A stretch of 39,644 nucleotides of DNA, taken from the NCBI RefSeq assembly GCF_001263355.1, contig NZ_LGYO01000017.1, positions 1-39,644 of the forward strand, in the 5' to 3' direction. Origin of the DNA: Acetobacterium bakii (GTDB lineage: Bacteria; Bacillota; Clostridia; Eubacteriales; Eubacteriaceae). The translations under genes were made by a program, and so were the position numbers. Each line of letters starts with the position of its first letter. The first letter of the stretch is position 1. The notes beneath the pieces are model-generated. The model did not search any database, was not told where the DNA came from, and worked only from the letters and a program-made list of their open reading frames with translations. Below, in pieces: positions 8,842 through 15,897 of the stretch.

Positions 8842-8942
8842 GTCCCGGGGACAATCGTAACATCAGTTGTCTGCATCAAGGCGAACAGGCCTTAGCCTGT
8901 CCGCTCTTGCAGCAGACAACGATTTACCATTGTCCCCGGGAC
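8842..8942. repeat. 101-bp near-perfect palindrome (REP/MITE-like hairpin)
   Basis: The left arm 8842-8890 and right arm 8895-8942 are inverted copies around a 4-base loop, ctta. The terminal 14 bases (gtcccggggacaat) match exactly, and the arms differ at only a handful of positions with one single-base offset. The tip arms contain gaacaggc and gcctgtcc. The element lies between the convergent ends of ileS and pheA, 27 bases after the ileS terminator and 5 bases before the pheA stop. It has no T-run, is much more GC-rich than the flanks, and encodes nothing obvious. It could be a non-autonomous mobile repeat or a structured RNA; a plain terminator is unlikely because of its size. Confidence 0.85.
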
Positions 8943-8947
8943 GTTTA

Positions 8948-9838
8948 TCAGATTTTAGTTTGATCATACTGCGGGTAATAGCCCAAAAACTGAAAGTAAT
9001 CAGCCTTTTCCTGGATAATCGGGATAAGATTAGCGAGGGTGTTTTGAGATATGTTCCCGGTGAAATCCACAAAGAAGAGATACTCCCAGTTCTGATTTAA
9101 CAGTGGCCGGGATTCGATTTTACACAGATTCAGGGAGAAAACCGAAAAGACACCGATGATCTCATAAAGAGCTCCGGGACGATGGGGTAAGTGAAAAGCA
9201 ATGCTGACCCGGGTGGGATCCTTAAAAAACTTAAGTTCCCGGGAAATAATCACAAAACGGGTGACGTTGGTCTGTGAAAAATTTATGTCCTCGGCTAAAA
9301 CCAGAAGATCGTAAATTTCGCCGGCTCTTTTGCTGGCAATGGCGGCTAAATTCGGATCATTTTTTTGGGCAACATAAGCTGCGCCGATGGCCGTATTATA
9401 GTAGGGGATGCATTGCCATTGCGGGTACTCATTTAAAAAGTCCTGAGACTGAGAAAACCCCTGGGGATGCGAATAGACCTCTTTAATGGTTTGAAGGTTT
9501 GCTCCTTTAGGTGCTAAAAGGCAATGACGGACCCGAACTTCTTCTTCGCCAACAATATAGTACTGATATTTGGAAAGGAGATCATAAACCGTTGAAATGG
9601 ATCCTGTGGAGGAGTTTTCAATGGGCAGGACGCCGTAGTCCGAGGTACCCTGGTTTAGGGCTTCAAAAACATCGTCAAAGGTTTTACAGGGGAACAGTTC
9701 ACCGGTTCCTTTGAAAAACGAAAGACTGGCTTCTTCGCCATAGGATCCACGGGTGCCGGCATAGGCCACCCGTGGATTTTCTTCCAAGTTTTGCGGAGAT
9801 TCTGAAAAGGCCTTTTCTAAAGCTGACAACAGGTTCAT
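8948..9838 (-). CDS. pheA: Prephenate dehydratase (monofunctional, with ACT domain)
   Basis: The enzyme converts prephenate to phenylpyruvate in phenylalanine synthesis. The dehydratase domain starts at RVAYAGTRGSYGEEAS and includes the conserved GVLPIENSSTGSI and, at its end, the catalytic NVTRF motif. A C-terminal ACT domain follows with the ESRP motif (KIESRPLLNQNWEY) that binds phenylalanine for feedback inhibition. There is no chorismate mutase domain, so this is the monofunctional form. I chose the ATG at 9838 (MNLLSALEKAF, 296 aa), 1 base after the upstream stop; an in-frame TTG at 9862 would overlap the upstream gene and add eight residues. Tight spacing indicates translation coupled to the LUD-domain gene. 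The large palindrome lies 5 bases past the stop. Confidence 0.95.
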   Translation of the reverse strand: MNLLSALEKAFSESPQNLEENPRVAYAGTRGSYGEEASLSFFKGTGELFPCKTFDDVFEALNQGTSDYGVLPIENSSTGSISTVYDLLSKYQYYIVGEEEVRVRHCLLAPKGANLQTIKEVYSHPQGFSQSQDFLNEYPQWQCIPYYNTAIGAAYVAQKNDPNLAAIASKRAGEIYDLLVLAEDINFSQTNVTRFVIISRELKFFKDPTRVSIAFHLPHRPGALYEIIGVFSVFSLNLCKIESRPLLNQNWEYLFFVDFTGNISQNTLANLIPIIQEKADYFQFLGYYPQYDQTKI

Positions 9839-9839
9839 T

Positions 9840-10475
9840 CTAGTAACCCAGAGGTTCCCCAACCATGATAATTTTAATCCGGCCGGGAATACCGCTATGC
9901 CGGGTAATCACAGTATTAGAGCACATGCACCCTTCTACGTGACAATTGCCGCAATGGCCTGTGTCATAACACGGTGTTTTTAAGTTTTGACGAATGGCAT
10001 TAACCGGAGCGGCAGTATTTTTTGCCCGGTAGATGCCGGCGTCGATATTTTCAACAATCTTATTCATCCCAGCGATGACAATGACCTGTTCAGGGCCATA
10101 ACATAAAAGAGCAACACGATTGCTTTTACCATCCACATTAACAAGTTCACCGGACATAGTGAGAGCATTGGTACCCATTAAAAAGGTATGACTGAGAATT
10201 CCTTTTGCAATGACTTCTCGTTGTTCCTGGGGTGTTTTGGCAGCACTGCGATCAATATAGACATAGTTGCCATTTTTCACTGCATCCAACAATCCGATTT
10301 CTTTAATGGACTCGGAACCGCCGTGGCAAACACTGACACCCTCGGGAATAAACGATAAAGCCAGTTCCAGGGCTTCGGATCGGGATTCGCAAAAATACCC
10401 TTCGAAATTTCGTTGTTTAAATCTTTTAATCAGGGTTGTACTGAGATTTTGATAATTTTCTTCTTTAAAACCCAA
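9840..10475 (-). CDS. LUD-domain (DUF162) protein
   Basis: This 211-residue protein belongs to the LUD domain family (LutC/YkgG-related, formerly DUF162). It shows the GVSVCHGGSESIKEIGLLDAV core, the GTNALTMSGELVNVDGKSNRVA motif and YGPEQVIVIAGMNKIV. The C-terminal part holds a Cys cluster (CYDTGHCGNCHVEGCMC) that may bind an iron-sulfur cluster or metal. Stand-alone LUD proteins are widespread in anaerobes and usually of unknown activity; a role in lactate utilisation should not be assumed from the family name, although a lactate operon lies elsewhere in this window. The start is TTG, with ggaggt 6 bases upstream. It precedes pheA with a 1-base gap, so the two form an operon. What links it to phenylalanine synthesis is unclear. 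Confidence 0.88.
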   Translation of the reverse strand: MGFKEENYQNLSTTLIKRFKQRNFEGYFCESRSEALELALSFIPEGVSVCHGGSESIKEIGLLDAVKNGNYVYIDRSAAKTPQEQREVIAKGILSHTFLMGTNALTMSGELVNVDGKSNRVALLCYGPEQVIVIAGMNKIVENIDAGIYRAKNTAAPVNAIRQNLKTPCYDTGHCGNCHVEGCMCSNTVITRHSGIPGRIKIIMVGEPLGY

Positions 10476-10597
10476 AATATTACCTCCAAAGGAAAGAATA
10501 CTTTTATTATAATATAAAGATACTTAAAAAACAAAATTTTTTATATTTTTAGGGTATAATAAGAAAAAATCAGAGCAGTGATACCAGGAGGTAAATA

Positions 10598-11323
10598 ATG
10601 CATAAATATAAAGGAATTATTTTTGATTTAGATGGGACCCTTGTTAATTCATTGGAGGATCTTATTGATTCGTGCAACAGTATTATGAAGTATTATAAGT
10701 TTCCGACATACTCCTATGATAACGGGCAAAAGCTCATTGGCAGAGGACTTCGAAATTTAATAAAGGATGCGATTCCTGAGAAATATCAGGATGATGAAGT
10801 ATTTATTGATAAATTGACTGAAATGCTGATGGCTGAGTATACCACCCGTTATACCAAAAAAACAAAACCTTATCCGGGAATACTTAATCTTCTTAATTAT
10901 TTAACGGCCAATAAGATTCCGATGGGGGTTTGTACCAACAAGCCTGACCCCATGGCAAAATCCCTGGTTAATATTTTATTTAAAGATTATAAATTTGTGG
11001 ATGTGGTAGGTTACACCACTGATAAACTCCGAAAGCCGAACCCAGAATCAACTCTGGCGTTGGCGAAGCAAATGGGTGTTAAACATGAGGAGTGTCTCTA
11101 TGTCGGCGATTCAACCGTTGACTACGAAACCGCTATAAATGCCGAAATGCTTCCTGTTTTATGTACCTGGGGCTTTGAGTCCCGTGATGTCATAACAAGG
11201 CTTGAGCGTTCCATTTGGGTGCATAACCCCATGCGTATTATTGACGCACTGCTTTATGGCAGGGAAATGTATTCGGTTTTCAATGAAATACCGGATCCGG
11301 ATCCTCAGAAAATGAAAATATAA
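10598..11323 (+). CDS. HAD-superfamily phosphatase (Gph/phosphoglycolate phosphatase-like)
   Basis: The 241-residue product begins with HAD motif I, FDLDGTLVNS (nucleophile Asp near residue 10). It has a helical cap of about 65 residues, motif II in GVCTNKP, a conserved lysine region (DKLRKPNPES) and motif IV in YVGDSTVDYETA. This order matches subclass IA phosphatases such as phosphoglycolate phosphatase and PpaX-like enzymes. Substrate cannot be assigned from sequence. An excellent Shine-Dalgarno (caggaggtaaata) precedes the ATG. It is divergent from the LUD-pheA operon and ends in its own terminator, so it is a single-gene unit. The C-terminal ~25 residues extend slightly beyond the usual fold. 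Confidence 0.9.
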   Translation: MHKYKGIIFDLDGTLVNSLEDLIDSCNSIMKYYKFPTYSYDNGQKLIGRGLRNLIKDAIPEKYQDDEVFIDKLTEMLMAEYTTRYTKKTKPYPGILNLLNYLTANKIPMGVCTNKPDPMAKSLVNILFKDYKFVDVVGYTTDKLRKPNPESTLALAKQMGVKHEECLYVGDSTVDYETAINAEMLPVLCTWGFESRDVITRLERSIWVHNPMRIIDALLYGREMYSVFNEIPDPDPQKMKI

Positions 11324-11369
11324 TCAGACGATTAAGGATGCATAAGCATAATAACTTTTATTGAGCATT

Positions 11370-11421
11370 GGACTTTAACGCGAACCATATTACCAAATGG
11401 GGTGTTAAAGTCCGATTTTTT
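11370..11421 (+). terminator. Intrinsic terminator after the HAD phosphatase gene
   Basis: ggactttaac (11370-11379) pairs with gttaaagtcc (11404-11413), then ga and seven T. The 24-base loop holds a small inner hairpin (ccat/atgg). Confidence 0.82.
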
Positions 11422-11488
11422 TGAAAGATTAAATTAGCTTAAAAAATGTAAACGATAACTATCCTGCAAAGGAAAAAAAAATTACATG

Positions 11489-11517
11489 TTGACTTTAATT
11501 CGTTTGGTTGTTATAAT
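11489..11517 (+). promoter_or_regulatory. Consensus-like promoter upstream of veg
   Basis: TTGACT (11489-11494), a 17-base spacer and a perfect TATAAT (11512-11517) lie about 70 bases before the veg start. A second -10-like tatact at 11549 lies closer. A strong promoter fits veg, which is highly transcribed in Bacillus. Confidence 0.8.
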
Positions 11518-11585
11518 AAAAAATTTTACTTTTCACATAGATTGTGGTATACTAGACTGGAGAAAACCACAGAGAGGTGAAGTTC

Positions 11586-11858
11586 ATGGCAAAAGCAACC
11601 ATTATGGACATAAGACGCGAGGTGGAAAACTATCTTGGAAGACGAGTCAAACTTGAAGCACACAAAAGCAAGAAAAAACTCTACCAAAAAGAAGGGGTAA
11701 TTGAAGAAACCTATCCTAGTATCTTTACCGTAAGAGTTCAAGAGGATAAAAGAAAAGAACAGAAGCTTTCCTTTAGCTACTCCGATCTTTTAACTCAAAG
11801 CGTAAAAATAGTGCTTTTAGATGACGGTGAAACCGACAATAAGCTGTTAGTATCATAA
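11586..11858 (+). CDS. veg: Veg protein
   Basis: Veg is a small conserved Firmicute protein with an Sm-like SH3-barrel fold. In Bacillus subtilis it is about 86 residues and has been linked to biofilm gene expression. Here the product is 90 residues: it starts MAKATIMDIRREVENYLGRRVKLEAHKSKKK and contains the family motif VIEETYPSIFTVRV followed by LSFSYSDLLTQSV. I chose the ATG at 11586 because agaggtga (11573-11580) is a well-spaced Shine-Dalgarno; the in-frame GTG at 11577 lies inside that site. A consensus promoter lies upstream. The gene appears to stand alone, and I saw no convincing terminator in the 129 bases before arcA. Confidence 0.93.
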   Translation: MAKATIMDIRREVENYLGRRVKLEAHKSKKKLYQKEGVIEETYPSIFTVRVQEDKRKEQKLSFSYSDLLTQSVKIVLLDDGETDNKLLVS

Positions 11859-11987
11859 CGACATAAAATCGAATTCCACATAGAAGGGGAAGGGCGGAAG
11901 TTCTTCTTTTTTTATTACCTTAATTTCTGTAATTTTTCATTAACCAGTGATATAATAACCAAAATGTTGTGAGAAATGGAGGAAAAG

Positions 11988-13220
11988 ATGCCGGATAAAA
12001 ATTTAAAAATAGAATCTGAAATAGGAAAACTCAGGAAGGTGCTGATTCATCGTCCTGGAAAAGAGCTGGAACGCATTGTTCCGGATTCCCTTAAGGAATT
12101 GTTGTTTGAAGATATTCCCTGGCTGAAACGCATGCAGGAAGAGCATGATGACTTTGCCAAAATATTGACCCAGCGGGGCGCCGAGGTGCTATACGTTGAA
12201 GAGCTGTTAAAGGATATTTTAAAAACCACCGCCGTACGGGAGAATCTGGTGCACGAAGTAATTGATCAGAATCCATCCTCGGGTAATTATATCGACGGAT
12301 TTTTAAATGAGTATCTCCTGTCATTGGACAGTGATGCCTTGGGAGATGCCCTGATTGCCGGGGTTCTGCAAAAAGAACTGGGCCATATGGAACGACACCT
12401 GGTGTTGACCGATTATATGAAAGGTCCGGAACCTTATGCCTTTTATCTGAATCCGGTTCCCAACCTTTATTTTATGCGAGACCCGGCGGTTGCAATCCAT
12501 GATGGGATGTGTATCTCTGCCATGGCTACCCGAACGCGAAAGCGGGAAAGCCAATACATGGCTGCCATATATGAGCACCATCCTCTATTTGCAACCTGTG
12601 AAAATAAAACCTTTTACCAGGATACCAACTTTTTTTCCGTGGAAGGTGGGGATGTGCTTATTCTCAGCCCAACGGTTGTGGCTCTGGGATGCAGCGAGCG
12701 CACCCAGGTTCAGGGGGTGGAGGAGCTGGCTAAAAATCTTTTTAAGGCAGATCTTGGCATCGAAAAAGTACTGGCCGTGAAAATCCCCAGCAATCGGGCG
12801 TTTATGCATCTGGATACGGTGTTTACCATGGTGGATTACGATAAGTTTATTGTCTACCCGGGTATTCTGGATCAGGTGGAAACCATTATCATGACCTCGG
12901 GAAAAGAAGGACAGATCCATTATCAACGGATCGATACCCTGCAGGGGGCATTAAAATCCGTGTTGGGTTTACCGGCCATTAATCTCATTCAGAGTGGTGG
13001 CGGAAACCCGGTGGCCGCAGCCCGGGAACAATGGAATGACAGTACCAACACCCTGGCCATTGCCCCGGGGGTCATTGTGGCTTATGCAAGAAATGAACGC
13101 TCCAACGAGGTTCTTACCCAAAACGGTATCGAGGTCATTGGCATCGAAGCTTCAGAGTTGGTGCGCGGACGCGGCGGCCCCCGTTGCATGACCATGCCCT
13201 TGTACCGGGATCAGTTTTAG
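11988..13220 (+). CDS. arcA: Arginine deiminase
   Basis: The enzyme hydrolyses arginine to citrulline and ammonia, the first step of the arginine deiminase pathway. The 410-residue product has the expected motifs: FMRDPAVAI, EGGDVLIL, HLDTVFTMVD with the catalytic His, and the nucleophile Cys at about residue 400 in GRGGPRCMTMPLYR. Length matches the family. I chose ATG 11988 because ggagg sits at 11978-11982; the ATG at 11976 overlaps that site. A TATAAT lies about 35 bases upstream with a poor -35. Ornithine carbamoyltransferase follows 152 bases downstream, so the two form the core of a catabolic arginine route, but no carbamate kinase or antiporter gene lies nearby. Confidence 0.97.
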   Translation: MPDKNLKIESEIGKLRKVLIHRPGKELERIVPDSLKELLFEDIPWLKRMQEEHDDFAKILTQRGAEVLYVEELLKDILKTTAVRENLVHEVIDQNPSSGNYIDGFLNEYLLSLDSDALGDALIAGVLQKELGHMERHLVLTDYMKGPEPYAFYLNPVPNLYFMRDPAVAIHDGMCISAMATRTRKRESQYMAAIYEHHPLFATCENKTFYQDTNFFSVEGGDVLILSPTVVALGCSERTQVQGVEELAKNLFKADLGIEKVLAVKIPSNRAFMHLDTVFTMVDYDKFIVYPGILDQVETIIMTSGKEGQIHYQRIDTLQGALKSVLGLPAINLIQSGGGNPVAAAREQWNDSTNTLAIAPGVIVAYARNERSNEVLTQNGIEVIGIEASELVRGRGGPRCMTMPLYRDQF

Positions 13221-13286
13221 TCATCATCGAAGCTGAATATTTCGCTTGTTAAACAGATGGAATATCAGTTAAAATAGAATAAACAT

Positions 13287-13322
13287 AGGTAATAGCAAAA
13301 TTGCCGTGAGCTTCGCTGCCAG
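13287..13322 (+). repeat. 36-bp dispersed repeat, copy 1 (between arcA and arcB)
   Basis: This segment matches 33 of 36 bases of the segment at 39609-39644, including an exact 20-base block ending gcttcgctgccag. It lies in the 152-base gap between arcA and the ornithine carbamoyltransferase gene. It has only a weak internal symmetry (agc-ttc-gct) and no coding potential. Its nature is unknown. Confidence 0.75.
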
Positions 13323-13372
13323 TTTATACGAAATAATTTTTACATAGAATAAACAAATATGGAGGAATCACT

Positions 13373-14356
13373 ATGAATTTAAAGGGACGTCATTTACTGA
13401 CGCTTAAGGATTTTACCCCGGTTGAAATACAATATTTAATTGATTATGCGGCAGAATTAAAAGCAAAGAAAAAATCAGGGGCGCTGGGAAGTCTTCTCAA
13501 GGGAAAAAACATTGTTCTGATCTTTGAAAAAACATCCACCAGAACCCGTTGCGCCTTTGAAGTGGCGGCTTTTGACGAAGGGGCAAATATTACCTTTTTA
13601 ACCAATAGTCAAATGGGCAAAAAAGAATCTGTTGAAGATACCGCCAATGTGCTCGGGCGTTTTTATGATGGCATTGAATTTCGTGGTTTTAAACAAGAAA
13701 CCGTTGAGCTTTTAGCAAAACATTCAGGGGTTCCGGTATGGAATGGACTCACTGATCTTTACCATCCTACCCAGGTGTTGGCCGATATGCTTACCATCCA
13801 GGAAAAATTTGGAAGCCTGAAAGGGCGGCGACTGGTTTATTCCGGCGATACCCGGAATAATATGGGAAACTCCCTGATGATTGGCTGCGCGAAGCTGGGA
13901 ATGCACTTTGTGGCCCTGGCACCGGAAATCCTCTTTCCGGAAGAGGGACTGGTAAAGGAAATGAGAGCCCTGTGTGAAACCACCGGCGGATCGATTACCC
14001 TAACCAGCGATATTAAAACAGGGGTAAAAGATGCGGATGTAATCTATACCGATGTTTGGGTTTCCATGGGCGAAGAAGATCAAACCGCCGAGCGGATCAG
14101 ACTGCTATTGCCATACCAGGTTAATATGGATATGATCAAAGCCACCGGCAACGATCAGGTGATTTTCCTGCATTGTTTACCGGCCTTCCATGATTTGGAA
14201 ACCACGGTATCCCAGGAAGTTAACGAAAAATTCGGACTCAGCGAAATGGAAGTCACCGATGAAGTCTTCAGAAGCAGTCATTCGATGGTTTTTGATGAGG
14301 CTGAAAATCGGATGCACACGATTAAAGCGATCATGTGCGCTTCTTTGGTTGGATAA
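13373..14356 (+). CDS. arcB: Ornithine carbamoyltransferase
   Basis: The enzyme interconverts ornithine plus carbamoyl phosphate and citrulline plus phosphate. The 327-residue product has the carbamoyl-phosphate site STRTR (55-59), HPTQ (131-134), the ornithine-site HCLPAFHD (from 267) and SMGEED, with no truncation. Neighbouring arginine deiminase suggests the catabolic role (arcB), where citrulline is split to give carbamoyl phosphate. The biosynthetic argF is the alternative, because sequence motifs do not separate the two and arcC is absent here. The ATG follows atggaggaatcact. The phosphohexomutase gene begins on the base after its stop codon, implying translational coupling. The 36-bp repeat lies about 50 bases upstream. 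Confidence 0.95.
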   Translation: MNLKGRHLLTLKDFTPVEIQYLIDYAAELKAKKKSGALGSLLKGKNIVLIFEKTSTRTRCAFEVAAFDEGANITFLTNSQMGKKESVEDTANVLGRFYDGIEFRGFKQETVELLAKHSGVPVWNGLTDLYHPTQVLADMLTIQEKFGSLKGRRLVYSGDTRNNMGNSLMIGCAKLGMHFVALAPEILFPEEGLVKEMRALCETTGGSITLTSDIKTGVKDADVIYTDVWVSMGEEDQTAERIRLLLPYQVNMDMIKATGNDQVIFLHCLPAFHDLETTVSQEVNEKFGLSEMEVTDEVFRSSHSMVFDEAENRMHTIKAIMCASLVG

Positions 14357-15841
14357 ATGGAAATAAAAGATATTAAGCAATTACAAAACGGATCAGATAT
14401 CCGGGGGATTGTTCTTGATGGAGTCCCGGGAGAGGTTGTTAATTTCACCCAGGATATGGCAATGAAAATCGGTTTTTCCTTTGCCGTCTGGCTGGAAAAG
14501 AAACTCGGCAGAGCGCCACTCACTTTTGCGGTGGGCCGGGATAGCCGGATATCCGGACCCCATCTTTCCCAGGCGGTAACCCTGGGGTTAATCAGCAAGG
14601 GAAACAAAGTTTACCAGTGCGGTTTGGCAACCACACCGTCGATGTTCATGACAACCCTGGATCCGGAATTAAAAGCGGATGGCGCAGTGATGGTTACTGC
14701 CAGTCATCTGCCCTTTAATCGCAACGGCCTCAAGTTTTTCACCCAAGATGGGGGCTTGGACAAGGCTGATATTACAGAAATTTTAGAATTAGCCCAAACC
14801 ATCGTAACCAGCTTTACCCCAGGCGGAAAAGCAATCGAGCATGATTTTTTGCCCTCCTATGCAAAGGGAATTGTCGATTTTGTCCGGGAAAAGACCGGGG
14901 CGGAAACCCCGTTGGCCAAAGCTCACATTGTTGTCGATGCAGGTAACGGTTCCGGAGGATTTTTTGTTGATCAGGTGCTAGAACCTTTGGGGGCAAATAC
15001 CCAGGGCAGTCTTTATCTGGAACCGGATGGAAACTTTCCGAATCATGTGCCGAACCCCGAAGACCCCAAAGCCATTGAGCATATTACCAAGGCAGTTTTA
15101 GATAATCAAGCCGATCTGGGAATTATCTTTGATACCGATGTAGACCGTGGTGCCATTATTGATGAAAAAGGAAACGCCATTAATCGCAATGGCTTCATTG
15201 CTTTTCTTTCAAGCATGATCCTTACCGATTATCCGGGATCGACCATCGTGACTGATTCTATTACCTCCACCGGTTTAACCGAATTCATTGAAAGTCTCGG
15301 GGGAAAACACCACCGTTTTAAACGCGGTTATAAAAATGTTATTAATGAGGCCATGCGTTTAAATGAAGCCGGCATCGAAGCCCACCTGGCCATGGAAACC
15401 AGCGGACACGGCGCTATTAAAGAGAATTATTTTCTGGATGATGGAGCCTACCTGGTGACCTTGGCCCTTATTAAATATGCACAGCTCAATAAATTGAATA
15501 AACCCATCAGTTCTTTCTTAGCGGGCCTGAAGGAACCAACAGAAGCCAGAGAAATCCGTTTAAAAATAACTGCGGATGACTTTAAAACCTATGGCGAAAA
15601 AGTGCTGGAGGGCTTTAAGGCCTTTGCCGAGAAGCAACCCGGCTGGACGGTGGTGGAACCCAATTATGAAGGGGTTCGCGTCAGCTGCGATGAATCAGCC
15701 GGCAATGGCTGGTGTCTGCTCAGAATGTCACTGCATGACCCGATCATGCCGCTTAACATTGAATCGGATGCGGTTGGCGGCTGCGAAGTGATACAAACGA
15801 TTTTGATGGACTATCTTAAGCAGTACAAAGCACTGGTATAG
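14357..15841 (+). CDS. Phosphoglucomutase/phosphomannomutase family protein
   Basis: Alpha-D-phosphohexomutases move phosphate between C1 and C6 of a hexose through a phosphoserine. The 494-residue protein has all four family sites: the phosphoserine loop TASHLPFNRNG (Ser116), the metal loop DTDVDR (259-264), the sugar-binding ETSGHG (347-352) and a C-terminal phosphate-binding region (about 450-470). TASHLP in place of the commoner TASHNP is a known variant of one subgroup. Glucose or mannose preference cannot be told. It begins directly after the ornithine carbamoyltransferase stop with only a weak Shine-Dalgarno, so it probably depends on coupled translation; the metabolic link to arginine is not obvious. 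A strong terminator follows, and a group II intron lies just beyond it. Confidence 0.93.
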   Translation: MEIKDIKQLQNGSDIRGIVLDGVPGEVVNFTQDMAMKIGFSFAVWLEKKLGRAPLTFAVGRDSRISGPHLSQAVTLGLISKGNKVYQCGLATTPSMFMTTLDPELKADGAVMVTASHLPFNRNGLKFFTQDGGLDKADITEILELAQTIVTSFTPGGKAIEHDFLPSYAKGIVDFVREKTGAETPLAKAHIVVDAGNGSGGFFVDQVLEPLGANTQGSLYLEPDGNFPNHVPNPEDPKAIEHITKAVLDNQADLGIIFDTDVDRGAIIDEKGNAINRNGFIAFLSSMILTDYPGSTIVTDSITSTGLTEFIESLGGKHHRFKRGYKNVINEAMRLNEAGIEAHLAMETSGHGAIKENYFLDDGAYLVTLALIKYAQLNKLNKPISSFLAGLKEPTEAREIRLKITADDFKTYGEKVLEGFKAFAEKQPGWTVVEPNYEGVRVSCDESAGNGWCLLRMSLHDPIMPLNIESDAVGGCEVIQTILMDYLKQYKALV

Positions 15842-15860
15842 TTCACTTATCAATTGGAAT

Positions 15861-15890
15861 AAAAAAAACGACTGTGAAGTCGTTTTTTTT
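15861..15890 (+). terminator. Intrinsic terminator; 5' exon target of the group IIC intron
   Basis: aaaaaaaacgact (15861-15873), loop gtga, agtcgtttttttt (15878-15890). The intron begins 7 bases after the T-run, which is the placement typical of class C introns. Confidence 0.92.
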
Positions 15891-15897
15891 ACTTTAA

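Noticed and set aside
8842-8942. The palindrome considered as the ileS or pheA terminator
   Set aside because: A canonical ileS terminator is already present at 8782-8814, and the palindrome has no T-run on either side.
13287-13322. The 36-bp repeat considered as an arginine-repressor operator
   Set aside because: A near-identical copy follows the lactate permease gene, and neither copy has a symmetrical ARG-box pattern.
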